A stretch of 64,000 nt of DNA from JACNJF01 sp050288105 (GTDB lineage: Bacteria; Pseudomonadota; Gammaproteobacteria; GCA-001735895), in contig JBNKDE010000007.1 of NCBI GenBank assembly GCA_050288105.1, positions 186,001 to 250,000 of the forward strand, given 5' to 3'. The notes beneath the pieces are model-generated. The model worked only from the letters and a program-made list of their open reading frames with translations, ran no database searches and was not told the DNA's origin. Made by a program: the position numbers and the translations under genes. Shown piece by piece: positions 8,720-17,396 of the stretch (its first letter is position 1; every line of letters begins with the position of its first letter).

Positions 8720-9898
8720 ATGATGGGCAACCACCTGATGTCTACTTACAAGCCACTTCCTGTCACGTTTAAGCGGGGCGATGGTATCTTTGTGTACGAC
8801 GACCAGGGTAAACAATACCTGGACGCACTTTGCGGCATCTCAGTCACCAGCCTGGGACATAATCATCCAGCTGTCACCGAGGCGATCACCCGACAGGCTG
8901 AGCAACTGCTGCATACTTCCAATCTGTACCATATTGAGAATCAAAAGAAACTGGCTGATCTTCTATGCGAAGCGTCAGGTATGGAGCAGGTATTCTTCGG
9001 TAATTCTGGCGCTGAAGCCAATGAAGCAGCTATCAAGCTGGCACGCCTGTACGGCCACAACAAAGAGATTAATAAACCTGAAATCGTTGTAATGGAAGGA
9101 AGTTTCCATGGCCGAACCATGGCTACTCTGTCGGCCACAGGAAACCGCAAGGTGCAGGCTGGCTTTGAGCCATTGGTCTCTGGATTTGTTCGCGCGCCCT
9201 ATAACGACATTGAAGCACTTGAAATGATCGCCCAGAATAATCGCAACGTGGTTGCTGTTCTGGTAGAACCAGTGCAGGGTGAAGGCGGCATTATTATTCC
9301 AGACAAAGGCTACCTGAAAGCGGTTCGCGAAATCTGTGACAGGAATAACTGGTTAATGATGCTGGATGAAATCCAGTCCGGCATGGCCAGAAGTGGACAA
9401 ATGTTTGCATTTCAGCATGAAGGTATTGTGCCGGACGTTATGACGCTTGCCAAAGCCTTAGGTAACGGTGTACCCATAGGTGCCTGTCTGGCGCAGGGCA
9501 AAGCCAGCGGCGTGTTTCAGCCCGGTAATCATGGCTCTACCTTTGGTGGCAATCCATTTGCCTGCCAGGTTGGCTATACCGTACTGAAAACGATGATCGA
9601 GCAAAATGTCGCTGAGAATGCAACCCAGCGTGGTGATCAACTGGCTGCCTACCTGGCGGACAAACTGAGTGAGCAGAAAGCAGTTAAACAGATCAGGCAT
9701 CTAGGCTTGCTGGTCGGTATCACGCTGGATAAAGACTGTGCAGAACTGGCAAACATTGCGTTAGACAATCAGCTGCTGATTAACGTAACTGCTGGTAATG
9801 TGATTCGCCTGCTACCGCCGTTGATCATCGACGAACAACAGATTATCGAATTAGCTGATCGTCTGGTACTGTCCATTAATCAATTTCTTAATCAGTAA
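8720..9898 (+). CDS. argD: Acetylornithine aminotransferase
   Basis: PLP-dependent class III aminotransferase converting N-acetylglutamate semialdehyde to N-acetylornithine; often also acts in lysine synthesis. The 392 residues fit ArgD. Seen in order: YLDALCGISVTSLGHNHPAV, the FFGNSGAEANEAAIKLAR cofactor-binding segment, FHGRTMATLSATG, the Asp of LDEIQSGMARSG that contacts the pyridine nitrogen, and the Schiff-base lysine in TLAKALGNGVPIG. ATG at 8720 follows GGAAAAG; an in-frame ATG at 8738 would remove six residues. argF starts 3 bp after the stop, so the two form an operon. Confidence 0.95.
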   Translation: MMGNHLMSTYKPLPVTFKRGDGIFVYDDQGKQYLDALCGISVTSLGHNHPAVTEAITRQAEQLLHTSNLYHIENQKKLADLLCEASGMEQVFFGNSGAEANEAAIKLARLYGHNKEINKPEIVVMEGSFHGRTMATLSATGNRKVQAGFEPLVSGFVRAPYNDIEALEMIAQNNRNVVAVLVEPVQGEGGIIIPDKGYLKAVREICDRNNWLMMLDEIQSGMARSGQMFAFQHEGIVPDVMTLAKALGNGVPIGACLAQGKASGVFQPGNHGSTFGGNPFACQVGYTVLKTMIEQNVAENATQRGDQLAAYLADKLSEQKAVKQIRHLGLLVGITLDKDCAELANIALDNQLLINVTAGNVIRLLPPLIIDEQQIIELADRLVLSINQFLNQ

Positions 9899-9901
9899 GT
9901 T

Positions 9902-10813
9902 ATGCATACTCGTCACTTTCTCAGTCTGCTGGATTTTACTGGCGATGAACTCCGGTCTTTAATCAGCCACGCCATTGATGTCAAACAGCGCCTGAAGCAG
10001 GGTGTCGCTCATACCCCTTTAACGGGTAAGGTGATGGCGATGATCTTTGAGAAGTCATCCACCCGTACTCGTGTATCTTTTGAAACCGGAATGAGTCAAC
10101 TGGGCGGTCACGCCCTGTTTTTAACCCCCAGGGATATCCAGCTGGGACGCGGCGAACCAATTGAAGATAGTGCCAGAGTCATATCCAGCATGGTTGATTG
10201 CATCATGATTCGGACCTTTGGACATGATCGACTGGAGGCCTTTGCGCATGCATCCAGCTCGCCGGTGATTAACGGACTCACCGACAGGCTACACCCCTGC
10301 CAGCTGCTGGCTGATATACAGACCTGGTTCGAATGTCGCGGTGATATCAGGGGTGCAACCGTTGCCTGGATTGGCGATGGCAACAACATGTGCCATTCCT
10401 ATATCAATGCCGCCAGGCAGTTTGATTTTAATTTACAGATCGGTTGTCCTGACAGTTACCAACCAGACTCCGACATTCTCAATGCCGCGGGTGATCGAGT
10501 TAAGGTTTATCACAACGCTGAAGAAGCGGCCAAAGACGCAGACCTGATCGTTACCGATGTTTGGGCCAGTATGGGTCAGGAAGATGAGCAGGAAGAGCGT
10601 GTCAGTGATTTCGTCGGTTTTCAGGTCAATGGAGAGATCATGCAGCTGGCTCACAAAGACGCATTGTTTATGCACTGCTTACCCGCACATCGTGGAGAAG
10701 AAGTGACTGCAGACGTTATCGACGGCAACCAGAGCGTAGTATGGCAGGAAGCCGAGAATCGACTGCATGCACAGAAAGCGTTACTCGAATTATTGATCGT
10801 CGGATCGTTCTAA
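9902..10813 (+). CDS. argF: Ornithine carbamoyltransferase
   Basis: Condenses ornithine and carbamoyl phosphate to citrulline. The 303-residue protein has the carbamoyl-phosphate motif SSTRTRVSFE near residue 48, the HPCQLLADIQT motif, the ornithine-side DVWASMGQE loop and the C-terminal HCLPAHRGEE motif with the reactive Cys. The length fits the biosynthetic, trimeric enzyme rather than the slightly longer catabolic ArcB. The direct coupling to argD (3-bp gap) supports an anabolic role. argG and argH are not in the window. Confidence 0.95.
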   Translation: MHTRHFLSLLDFTGDELRSLISHAIDVKQRLKQGVAHTPLTGKVMAMIFEKSSTRTRVSFETGMSQLGGHALFLTPRDIQLGRGEPIEDSARVISSMVDCIMIRTFGHDRLEAFAHASSSPVINGLTDRLHPCQLLADIQTWFECRGDIRGATVAWIGDGNNMCHSYINAARQFDFNLQIGCPDSYQPDSDILNAAGDRVKVYHNAEEAAKDADLIVTDVWASMGQEDEQEERVSDFVGFQVNGEIMQLAHKDALFMHCLPAHRGEEVTADVIDGNQSVVWQEAENRLHAQKALLELLIVGSF

Positions 10814-10869
10814 TTTAACCAGGGTCGACCTCTGCTTCAGCATTTGTCTAACTGCTACAGACTGCTGAA

Positions 10870-12075
10870 CTAACTTTCAATAATTTCAATTCGGTTGCGA
10901 CCTTTTTGCTTTGCCTGGTGTAATGCATCTTCAGCCCTGACCAGCATATCCCTTGAGCTTATATTCTCATTCATCGGCACACAGCATAGTCCTATAGAGA
11001 TGGTAACAAACGGACTAACTAAAGATTTCTCATGCTGAATCTTTTGTTCATTGAGCTTGGCGCAAACATTTTCCATCACCATTTTTGCGCCCTCACAGGA
11101 AATTCCCGGCATCAGAATACCAAACTCCGCGCCATTTAATCGCGCCACAATCTCGTCCTTTCTGATCACTTCACCCATCAGCAGATGCGCAATACTGGTA
11201 ATCGTTCGATTACCCATATCATGGCCATAATGCAGGTTGTATTCATAGTAATAATCGATATTCACCATGGCGATTGAGAGCGGTAATTTATTATCGATAT
11301 GCCGGCGCCGCTGGCTTTCCAGACCCACTCGAAATGCGCGAAAATTCGACGCACCAGTTAATTCGTCAGTGGTGGAAAGGGTATCCAGTTCCTTATTGGA
11401 GTGAGCGACAGCATTTAATAATCGCTGCAGGTCATTCACCAGTATTTCGTTATCAAACCGAAGGTGCATGGTTTCAGCGATCATCGTCTGCATGCTCCTC
11501 ACGCCCAGGTAGTAGGCAATAATCATGAACAGATACATGCTGGCAAGCACAACACCATCGGGAGACCCTTCAAAGAACAGGTAAAGTGTCACCGGGAGAA
11601 TCATGAGTAGAAGATAGCTACCATAAACCAGCATTGAGGTAGACAGGTAGGCGATCGCACCAGCACCAAGACCGAGTAAAAACACGTGAAAAATAAACTG
11701 AAGGTTATCACTGATGTAGGGCATGATCAGTAGCGCGCCCATTCCCTGCCAGAAACCTACCACATAGACCCCGATAACAAAGCGCTTTTTCCAGACCCGG
11801 TGACTAAGATAGTCCTCATTCTTGATTCGATCATAGGCGACTTTCAGGCGGTATCTCAGGCTTTGAATGAGGAGTAAACCCGCAACCCAGATATAGACAT
11901 AAATCTCTCTGTCCTGCAGCTGCAATTCATAAGATGCCAGCAACATGGCGACCGTTGCCACAATCAGGGTAAATATCATTCCTACATTGAAACGGTCGTA
12001 GAGAAACTTGACCAGTTGATGCTGCAATAGATGATAGGTGCTGATACTGAATTTTTGATCCTGATTTATATTCAT
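10870..12075 (-). CDS. Membrane protein with C-terminal GGDEF-like domain (NGAEF signature)
   Basis: The N-terminal half (to about residue 215) has six or so hydrophobic segments (for example MIFTLIVATVAMLLASYEL and FIFHVFLLGLGAGAIAYL), so it is an inner-membrane sensor-like region. A short helical linker leads to a GGDEF domain from about residue 235 (LSTTDELTGASNFRAFRVGL) with NIDYYYEYNLHYGHDMGN, as in true cyclases. The signature is NGAEF rather than GG(D/E)EF and the inhibitory-site motif reads RKDE. Activity is therefore doubtful, though not excluded. An upstream in-frame TTG (12087) is possible, but ATG at 12075 with GGA upstream is preferred. Input signal unknown. Confidence 0.82.
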   Translation of the reverse strand: MNINQDQKFSISTYHLLQHQLVKFLYDRFNVGMIFTLIVATVAMLLASYELQLQDREIYVYIWVAGLLLIQSLRYRLKVAYDRIKNEDYLSHRVWKKRFVIGVYVVGFWQGMGALLIMPYISDNLQFIFHVFLLGLGAGAIAYLSTSMLVYGSYLLLMILPVTLYLFFEGSPDGVVLASMYLFMIIAYYLGVRSMQTMIAETMHLRFDNEILVNDLQRLLNAVAHSNKELDTLSTTDELTGASNFRAFRVGLESQRRRHIDNKLPLSIAMVNIDYYYEYNLHYGHDMGNRTITSIAHLLMGEVIRKDEIVARLNGAEFGILMPGISCEGAKMVMENVCAKLNEQKIQHEKSLVSPFVTISIGLCCVPMNENISSRDMLVRAEDALHQAKQKGRNRIEIIES

Positions 12076-12226
12076 TATTCCATTCAATTGTTTGATATGA
12101 ACATAAAACTATTGTAGTCCATCCAATAATTATAAAACCACAGGAAACTGAATACTTTTAAAAAATTGTCTGGTACATTCTGCAAAATACACCGATTTTA
12201 ATGAACAGAGTTTAGAAAAAGCAGAT

Positions 12227-13522
12227 ATGACCACTACCGATTACATTCAATGGTTCAGAGGCGCTGCGCCTTACATCAACGCGTTTCGAAAGAAAACGTT
12301 CGTGATTGTACTGTCTGGAGAAATCGTCCGATCTACTCTTTTTGACAACCTGATTCATGACATTGCGCTATGCCATCATCTTGGCATCAAACTGGTGCTG
12401 GTACATGGCAGCCGTTTTCAGATTGATGAATTGCTCAATCAACACCAGATCGAGCAAAAACTGCATAACAATATTCGCATCAGTGAAGTGAAAAACATGC
12501 CGTTGATTCTTCAGGCCATAGACCAGGTCAAGAACATCATACTGGCACGCTTATCGATGGGGCTACCGAACACCCCAATGTCGGGTTCGGATATATCTAT
12601 TGTGAGCGGTAATTTTGTCACCGGTATGCCACTGGGTATTATCGATGGTATAGATATGCAGCATAGCGGTAAGGTTCGCTCGGTGGATACTCAGGCGATC
12701 ACCAGTTTACTGGATCAGCATATCGTACTGTTATCCAATGTGGGATACTCAAAAAGCGGTGAAATATTTAACCTCCAGGCAGAAGAACTGGGGCAGCAGG
12801 TCGCTTCCTCATTAGCAGCAGAAAAACTGATATATTTTAATCAGGATTATATTTCAAACCCGGTTACCGACCAGTTTTCAACCACTGAATGCGAAACCTT
12901 TATCGAACAGGACGGTACGCCTGAAGGACTCAGATCGCTGCTACAACTGGCCATCACTGCTGTAAAACAGTCCGTCAAACGCGTGCATATCATTGACGAA
13001 AGCCTTGATGGCGGTTTATTACAGGAGCTGTTCACCAGAGACGGTGCAGGCATGATGATAACCAATCTATTTTACGAAGGTTTACGTGCCGCTACTATTG
13101 AAGATATCGGGGGTATACTTGAACTGATTCAACCTCTGGAACAGTCTGGTGCGCTAATCAAACGCTCGCGCGAGCAACTGGAACTCGAGATCGATGCCTT
13201 CCAGGTGATAGAAAAAGACGGCATGATCATCGCCTGTATCGCCTGTATACCCGACCTTGAACACAGCATTGCTGAAGTTGCCTGTGTGGCGGTACACCCC
13301 AGTTACCGTAAAAGTGGATTTGGTGACCAGCTATTGACAGCAGTTGAACTTAAAGCTCGTAAGCTCAAATTAAGTCATTTATATATTCTGACGACTCGCA
13401 CCATGCACTGGTTTCTGGAAAAGGGTTTTGTGGAAAATACTCTACAGTTCCTGCCTGACCATAAGGCACGCAACTATAACCAGAAAAGGCAGTCACGTAT
13501 CATGACCAAGTCACTAGGATAG
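12227..13522 (+). CDS. argA: N-acetylglutamate synthase
   Basis: First step of arginine synthesis: acetyl-CoA plus glutamate to N-acetylglutamate. The 431 residues comprise an N-terminal amino-acid-kinase fold (about 1-285; LVLVHGSRFQIDELL is the kinase-like glycine loop, and this domain usually binds the arginine inhibitor) and a C-terminal GNAT domain (about 290-431) with VACVAVHPSYRKSGFGDQLL for acetyl-CoA binding. This is the classical bacterial ArgA layout. The stop is 6 bp before the ATG of the nucleotidase gene, suggesting an operon. argJ elsewhere in this window also could supply acetylglutamate. Confidence 0.94.
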   Translation: MTTTDYIQWFRGAAPYINAFRKKTFVIVLSGEIVRSTLFDNLIHDIALCHHLGIKLVLVHGSRFQIDELLNQHQIEQKLHNNIRISEVKNMPLILQAIDQVKNIILARLSMGLPNTPMSGSDISIVSGNFVTGMPLGIIDGIDMQHSGKVRSVDTQAITSLLDQHIVLLSNVGYSKSGEIFNLQAEELGQQVASSLAAEKLIYFNQDYISNPVTDQFSTTECETFIEQDGTPEGLRSLLQLAITAVKQSVKRVHIIDESLDGGLLQELFTRDGAGMMITNLFYEGLRAATIEDIGGILELIQPLEQSGALIKRSREQLELEIDAFQVIEKDGMIIACIACIPDLEHSIAEVACVAVHPSYRKSGFGDQLLTAVELKARKLKLSHLYILTTRTMHWFLEKGFVENTLQFLPDHKARNYNQKRQSRIMTKSLG

Positions 13523-13528
13523 TTGAAG

Positions 13529-14458
13529 ATGGCTTATGATCTGAGTAACTACCTGGTAATTGGCATTTCCTCCAGAGCGCTGTTCGATTTAAGTAAGGAG
13601 AATGAAATCTATGAGACACAGGGGCTGGAAGCCTACTGCAAATACCAGCTGGAACATGAAAATGATATTCTCAGGCCGGGTACGGGATATGCCCTGATTG
13701 AAGCCATGCTCAAGATCAATCAAATTGATGCCGCAAAACGACGAACAGAGGTGGTTATCGTTTCACGAAATTCGGCAGATACCAGCTTGCGTATCTCAAA
13801 CTCCATAGACCACTACAAGCTCGACATCACCCGTGCAGCCTTTACCGGGGGAGAGCCTGTCGCGAAATACCTGAACGCCTTTGATGTGGATCTTTTTCTG
13901 TCAGCAACTGAAGAAGACGTACAGGCAGCGGTCGAATCCAATGTCGCCTCCGGTCTGATCTATGATGCGCCATCCAAAAACACCACCAAACCGCTGGAAC
14001 AGATCCGTATTGCATTCGATGGGGATGCGGTTTTATTTTCGGAGGAATCAGAGATTATCTACCAGCAACAGGGACTTGAGGCTTTTATTGCACACGAAAA
14101 ACTGAATGCGACACTGCCATTACCGGAGGGCCCCTTTGCGAAGTTATTGAAGACACTTTCATTTCTTCAATTCGATCTGAACGGCACCTTTCAAGGCCCC
14201 CCACCGATACGCACCGCACTGGTCACCGCGCGCAACAGCCCTGCACATGAACGGGTCATCCGGACTTTACGCGCCTGGAATGTCAGGATCGATGAAACAT
14301 TTTTTCTGGGAGGGGTTTCAAAAGATCGGGTACTGGCGTCATTTGCGCCCCATATCTTCTTTGATGATCAGCACCGCCATTGCGACGATGCTTCCAGGGT
14401 GGTACCCACTGCGCGGGTACCCTACCCTAAAGGCAACAAAGCTTCTGCTGAATCCTGA
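13529..14458 (+). CDS. Cytosolic 5'-nucleotidase (cN-I-like family)
   Basis: A protein of about 309 residues resembling the 5'-nucleotidase family of bacterial and animal cN-I type, which dephosphorylates nucleoside monophosphates. The HAD-like nucleophile motif is IAFDGDAVLFSEESE, halfway along the chain, and late motifs include FFLGGVSKDRVL and IFFDDQHRHCDDA. The N-terminal part holds a weaker copy of the same pattern (ALFDLSKENEIYETQGLEAY) without the DxD. ATG at 13529 has AGGA nine bases upstream and is preferred to the TTG at 13523. It follows argA closely; no biochemical link to arginine synthesis is evident. Confidence 0.82.
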   Translation: MAYDLSNYLVIGISSRALFDLSKENEIYETQGLEAYCKYQLEHENDILRPGTGYALIEAMLKINQIDAAKRRTEVVIVSRNSADTSLRISNSIDHYKLDITRAAFTGGEPVAKYLNAFDVDLFLSATEEDVQAAVESNVASGLIYDAPSKNTTKPLEQIRIAFDGDAVLFSEESEIIYQQQGLEAFIAHEKLNATLPLPEGPFAKLLKTLSFLQFDLNGTFQGPPPIRTALVTARNSPAHERVIRTLRAWNVRIDETFFLGGVSKDRVLASFAPHIFFDDQHRHCDDASRVVPTARVPYPKGNKASAES

Positions 14459-14461
14459 CGA

Positions 14462-14878
14462 TCAATCGTCGCGATGCTGCTTTTCCAGCCTTTCGTGCTT
14501 TTCCTGCGCCTCTATAGTTAAGGTCGCGATGGGGCGCGCTTCCAGACGAGACAGCCCGATTTCTTCGCCGGTATCATCACAGTAGCCGTAAGAACCATCA
14601 GAGATTCGAGACATTGCGGAATCGATCTTGTTTACCAGTTTGCGGTAACGATCACGTGTACGTAATTCTAATGCGGCATCGGTTTCCAGGCTGGCGCGGT
14701 CATTAATGTCAGGCTCCTGCCAGTTCTCCTCTTTTAAATGAGAAATGGTATTTTCAGACTCCTGAAGTAATTCAGCTCGCCAGCTTAGTAACTTGCGTCG
14801 GAAATATTCAAGTTGTCGCGGTGACATGTATTCTTCATCGGCAGAAGGCTTATAGCCTTCCGGCAGTTCAATAGTCAT
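14462..14878 (-). CDS. dksA: DksA-family RNA polymerase-binding factor, cysteine-poor type
   Basis: DksA enters the RNA polymerase secondary channel and, with ppGpp, adjusts promoters in the stringent response. Start ATG at 14878 is chosen because AGGAGGA lies eight bases upstream; an ATG at 14950 would add 24 atypical residues. The 138-residue protein has the coiled-coil with the acidic tip D-x-x-D-R-A (DINDRAS) and the globular end YGYCDDTGEEIGLSRLEARP. The four zinc cysteines are reduced to a C-x2-T-x17-T-x2-A pattern, which from memory matches the zinc-independent DksA2 of Pseudomonas aeruginosa. It converges on the nucleotidase gene. Confidence 0.93.
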   Translation of the reverse strand: MTIELPEGYKPSADEEYMSPRQLEYFRRKLLSWRAELLQESENTISHLKEENWQEPDINDRASLETDAALELRTRDRYRKLVNKIDSAMSRISDGSYGYCDDTGEEIGLSRLEARPIATLTIEAQEKHERLEKQHRDD

Positions 14879-15021
14879 CCAGAGTCCTCCTGTGAACCCA
14901 AGGTGGGGAAAAACGGCAGGAAGTATAGGCAGGTTTGGTCTTAACGGCAAGCTGATGATGAATTTAATTCATTCACCACCAGACTTGCTGCGTGTTCACA
15001 TTCTACTTCTGCCGCGAGGGA

Positions 15022-15891
15022 TCAACCCAGCAGTCTGGCCATGGCTTCGCCGATGCGCGATGGGGAATTAACCGTCGTCACACCTGCAGCCTGTAGTGCA
15101 GCGAATTTTTCGTCTGCTGTACCCTTACCTCCAGCAATGATGGCACCAGCATGGCCCATACGTTTGCCTTTGGGCGCGGTAACCCCAGCAATATAGGACA
15201 CTACCGGCTTGGAGAAGTGTTTGCTGATATACTCAGCAGCCTGTTCCTCCGCGTTTCCACCAATCTCACCCACCATAACCACACCTTCGGTTTCTGGATC
15301 CTGTTCGAAAAGCGCCAGGCAATCGATGAAATTCATACCCTGTATAGGGTCTCCACCGATACCGATACAGGTGGTCTGCCCCAGCCCATTTTGAGTGGTT
15401 TGATGCACAGCTTCGTAGGTGAGCGTACCAGAACGAGAAATAATACCAACGCGACCCTTTTTGTGGATAGCGCCTGGCATAATGCCGATTTTACATTCAC
15501 CCGAAGTGATGATTCCGGGACAGTTAGGCCCGATCAGGTAACTATCGGAGTTATCCAGCACTGCTTTCACTTTCAGCATATCCTGCACAGGAATATGTTC
15601 CGTGATGCAGACAATGACCTTTATACCTGCATCAGCGGCTTCCAGAATCGCATCGGCACAGAATGCCGCTGGTACATAAATCATGGTGGCCTCTGCGCCG
15701 GTTTGCTTGACGGCGTCAGCTACGGTATCAAAGACAGGCAAATTCAGATGGGTTTGGCCACCCTTACCCGGAGTCACACCACCGACCATTTTGGTGCCAT
15801 AAGCCACCGCCTGCTCAGAATGGAATGTACCCTGCTTTCCGGTAAAACCCTGGCAGATCACTTTGGTGTCTTTATTAATTAAAATACTCAT
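15022..15891 (-). CDS. sucD: Succinyl-CoA synthetase alpha subunit (ADP-forming)
   Basis: Alpha subunit of the TCA-cycle enzyme that interconverts succinyl-CoA and succinate with substrate-level phosphorylation. The 289 residues carry the CoA-binding Rossmann region (CQGFTGKQGTFHSEQA near the N-terminus), the GPNCPGII loop, the SRSGTLTYEAV segment and the phospho-histidine in RMGHAGAIIAGGKGTA. It overlaps the end of sucC by 4 bp (ATGA), so the subunits are translationally coupled. sucAB are not adjacent. Confidence 0.97.
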   Translation of the reverse strand: MSILINKDTKVICQGFTGKQGTFHSEQAVAYGTKMVGGVTPGKGGQTHLNLPVFDTVADAVKQTGAEATMIYVPAAFCADAILEAADAGIKVIVCITEHIPVQDMLKVKAVLDNSDSYLIGPNCPGIITSGECKIGIMPGAIHKKGRVGIISRSGTLTYEAVHQTTQNGLGQTTCIGIGGDPIQGMNFIDCLALFEQDPETEGVVMVGEIGGNAEEQAAEYISKHFSKPVVSYIAGVTAPKGKRMGHAGAIIAGGKGTADEKFAALQAAGVTTVNSPSRIGEAMARLLG

Positions 15892-17057
15892 GCTACACCT
15901 CCAATCGCTGCTACGGCCTTTTTGGCGCCATCTTCCAGGTTATCTGCTGCAATAATTTCAACATCACTTTCAGCCAGCAAGGCTTTGCCCTGCTCCACGT
16001 TGGTACCTTCCAGTCGCACCACAACCGGGATGCTAACACCGACCTCTTTAACAGCACGGATAATACCGTCTGCGATCAGGTCGCAACGCACGATACCACC
16101 GAAAATATTCACCAGAATTGCCTTCACATTGGGATCGGACAGGATCAGCTTGAACGCCTCAGCCACTTTCTCTGCAGTGGTACCGCCTCCGACATCCAGA
16201 AAGTTGGCCGGATCGCCACCCTGTAACTTAATTTCGTCCATGGTGGCCATGGCCAGTCCAGCACCATTCACCATACAGCCGATATTACCGTCCAGAGAAA
16301 CATAGTTCAGGCCATGCTCATCGGCTTCCAGCTCGCGTGCATTTTCCTGGGTGGTATCACGGAGTTTGACCAGTTCTGGCTGACGGTATAGCGCATTGTC
16401 ATCAATACCAACCTTGGCATCCAGTGCCATCAGGTCACCACCTTTGGTCACGATTAGCGGGTTAATTTCTATCAGGCTGACGTCATGCTGAGTAAATATG
16501 TTGTAAAGGCCTGTCATGATAGATGCCAGCTGTTTAATCTGATTACCCTGCAATCCGAGGCCAAATGCAATCTGGCGTGTCTGGTAGGGTTGAAGTCCTG
16601 CAACAGGATCAATCTTGACCTTCAGAATTTTCTCCGGTTGAGTCGCAGCGACTTCCTCAATATCCATACCACCTTCGGCAGAGGCCATAAAAACGATTCG
16701 ACGGCTGGAACGGTCAATCAAAGCACCCAGATAAATTTCACGACCGATATCAGATAGGGATTCGATCAATACCCGACTAATCGGCAGCCCCGCACTATCA
16801 GTTTGATGGGTTATCAGGGTGCCCCCCAGGTAACCTTTGACGGTTTCCACCAGTTCCGTGTCACCTTTAACGATTTTGACGCCACCCGCTTTGCCGCGTC
16901 CTCCAGCATGAACCTGGGCTTTTACGATCCAGCTATCGCCACCGAGTTGTTTTGCGATAGATTGTGCTTCCTCGACATTGAAAGCAGCATTGCCGTCCGG
17001 CACAGGGATATTAAATTGTCGAAACAGTTCTTTAGATTGGTGCTCGTGTAAATTCAT
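15888..17057 (-). CDS. sucC: Succinyl-CoA synthetase beta subunit
   Basis: Beta subunit with the nucleotide-binding ATP-grasp domain (N-terminal MNLHEHQSKELFRQFNIPVP, then WIVKAQVHAGGRGKAGGVK) and the C-terminal ligase/CoA domain with GCMVNGAGLAMATMD and FLDVGGGTTAEKV. The 389-residue length is standard. It is the first gene of the sucCD operon; the promoter must lie in 17058-17168, shared with the divergent small gene. Nucleotide preference (ADP or GDP) cannot be told by eye. Confidence 0.97.
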   Translation of the reverse strand: MNLHEHQSKELFRQFNIPVPDGNAAFNVEEAQSIAKQLGGDSWIVKAQVHAGGRGKAGGVKIVKGDTELVETVKGYLGGTLITHQTDSAGLPISRVLIESLSDIGREIYLGALIDRSSRRIVFMASAEGGMDIEEVAATQPEKILKVKIDPVAGLQPYQTRQIAFGLGLQGNQIKQLASIMTGLYNIFTQHDVSLIEINPLIVTKGGDLMALDAKVGIDDNALYRQPELVKLRDTTQENARELEADEHGLNYVSLDGNIGCMVNGAGLAMATMDEIKLQGGDPANFLDVGGGTTAEKVAEAFKLILSDPNVKAILVNIFGGIVRCDLIADGIIRAVKEVGVSIPVVVRLEGTNVEQGKALLAESDVEIIAADNLEDGAKKAVAAIGGVA

Positions 17058-17168
17058 AATGGTGATTGATCCTGTTAGGATTGTTTGAAGGATTATTGTT
17101 ATGACGTTGAATTAATCATAGACTAATGACCTGAAACGCAACAACCAATAATTTTTTATTATGTGTAT

Positions 17169-17396
17169 ATGATTTTTAGACTACTGATACTGTTCCTGAT
17201 CGTCTGGTTTTTGATATGGATGTTTAAAAAACAATTTTCCGAAAAGCAAAATTCAGACACCTCAGCACCAGCAAATGAAGCCGAAGATATGCTAGCCTGT
17301 CAGCATTGCGGCACGCATGTACCCCGTTCTATGGGCGTAATCCAGAATGATCATTTTTATTGCAGCCAGGAACATGCTGATCTAGATGCCGAATAG
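17169..17396 (+). CDS. PP0621-like small membrane protein
   Basis: A 75-residue protein with one N-terminal membrane segment (FRLLILFLIVWFLIWMF) and a C-terminal metal-ribbon-like part, MLACQHCGTHVPRSMG then HFYCSQEHAD, giving C-x2-C and C-x3-H pairs that could bind zinc. The layout matches what I recall as the PP0621 family, found upstream of pilS in pseudomonads. It overlaps the pilS start by 11 bp, indicating one transcript. Start: GTG at 17163 or ATG at 17169; neither has a clear ribosome site. Function unknown. Confidence 0.8.
   Translation: MIFRLLILFLIVWFLIWMFKKQFSEKQNSDTSAPANEAEDMLACQHCGTHVPRSMGVIQNDHFYCSQEHADLDAE

Noticed and set aside
15151..15882. Long plus-strand ORF (243 codons) opposite sucD
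   Set aside because: It lies entirely antisense to a highly conserved sucD and its translation shows no recognisable domain; it is a codon-bias shadow.
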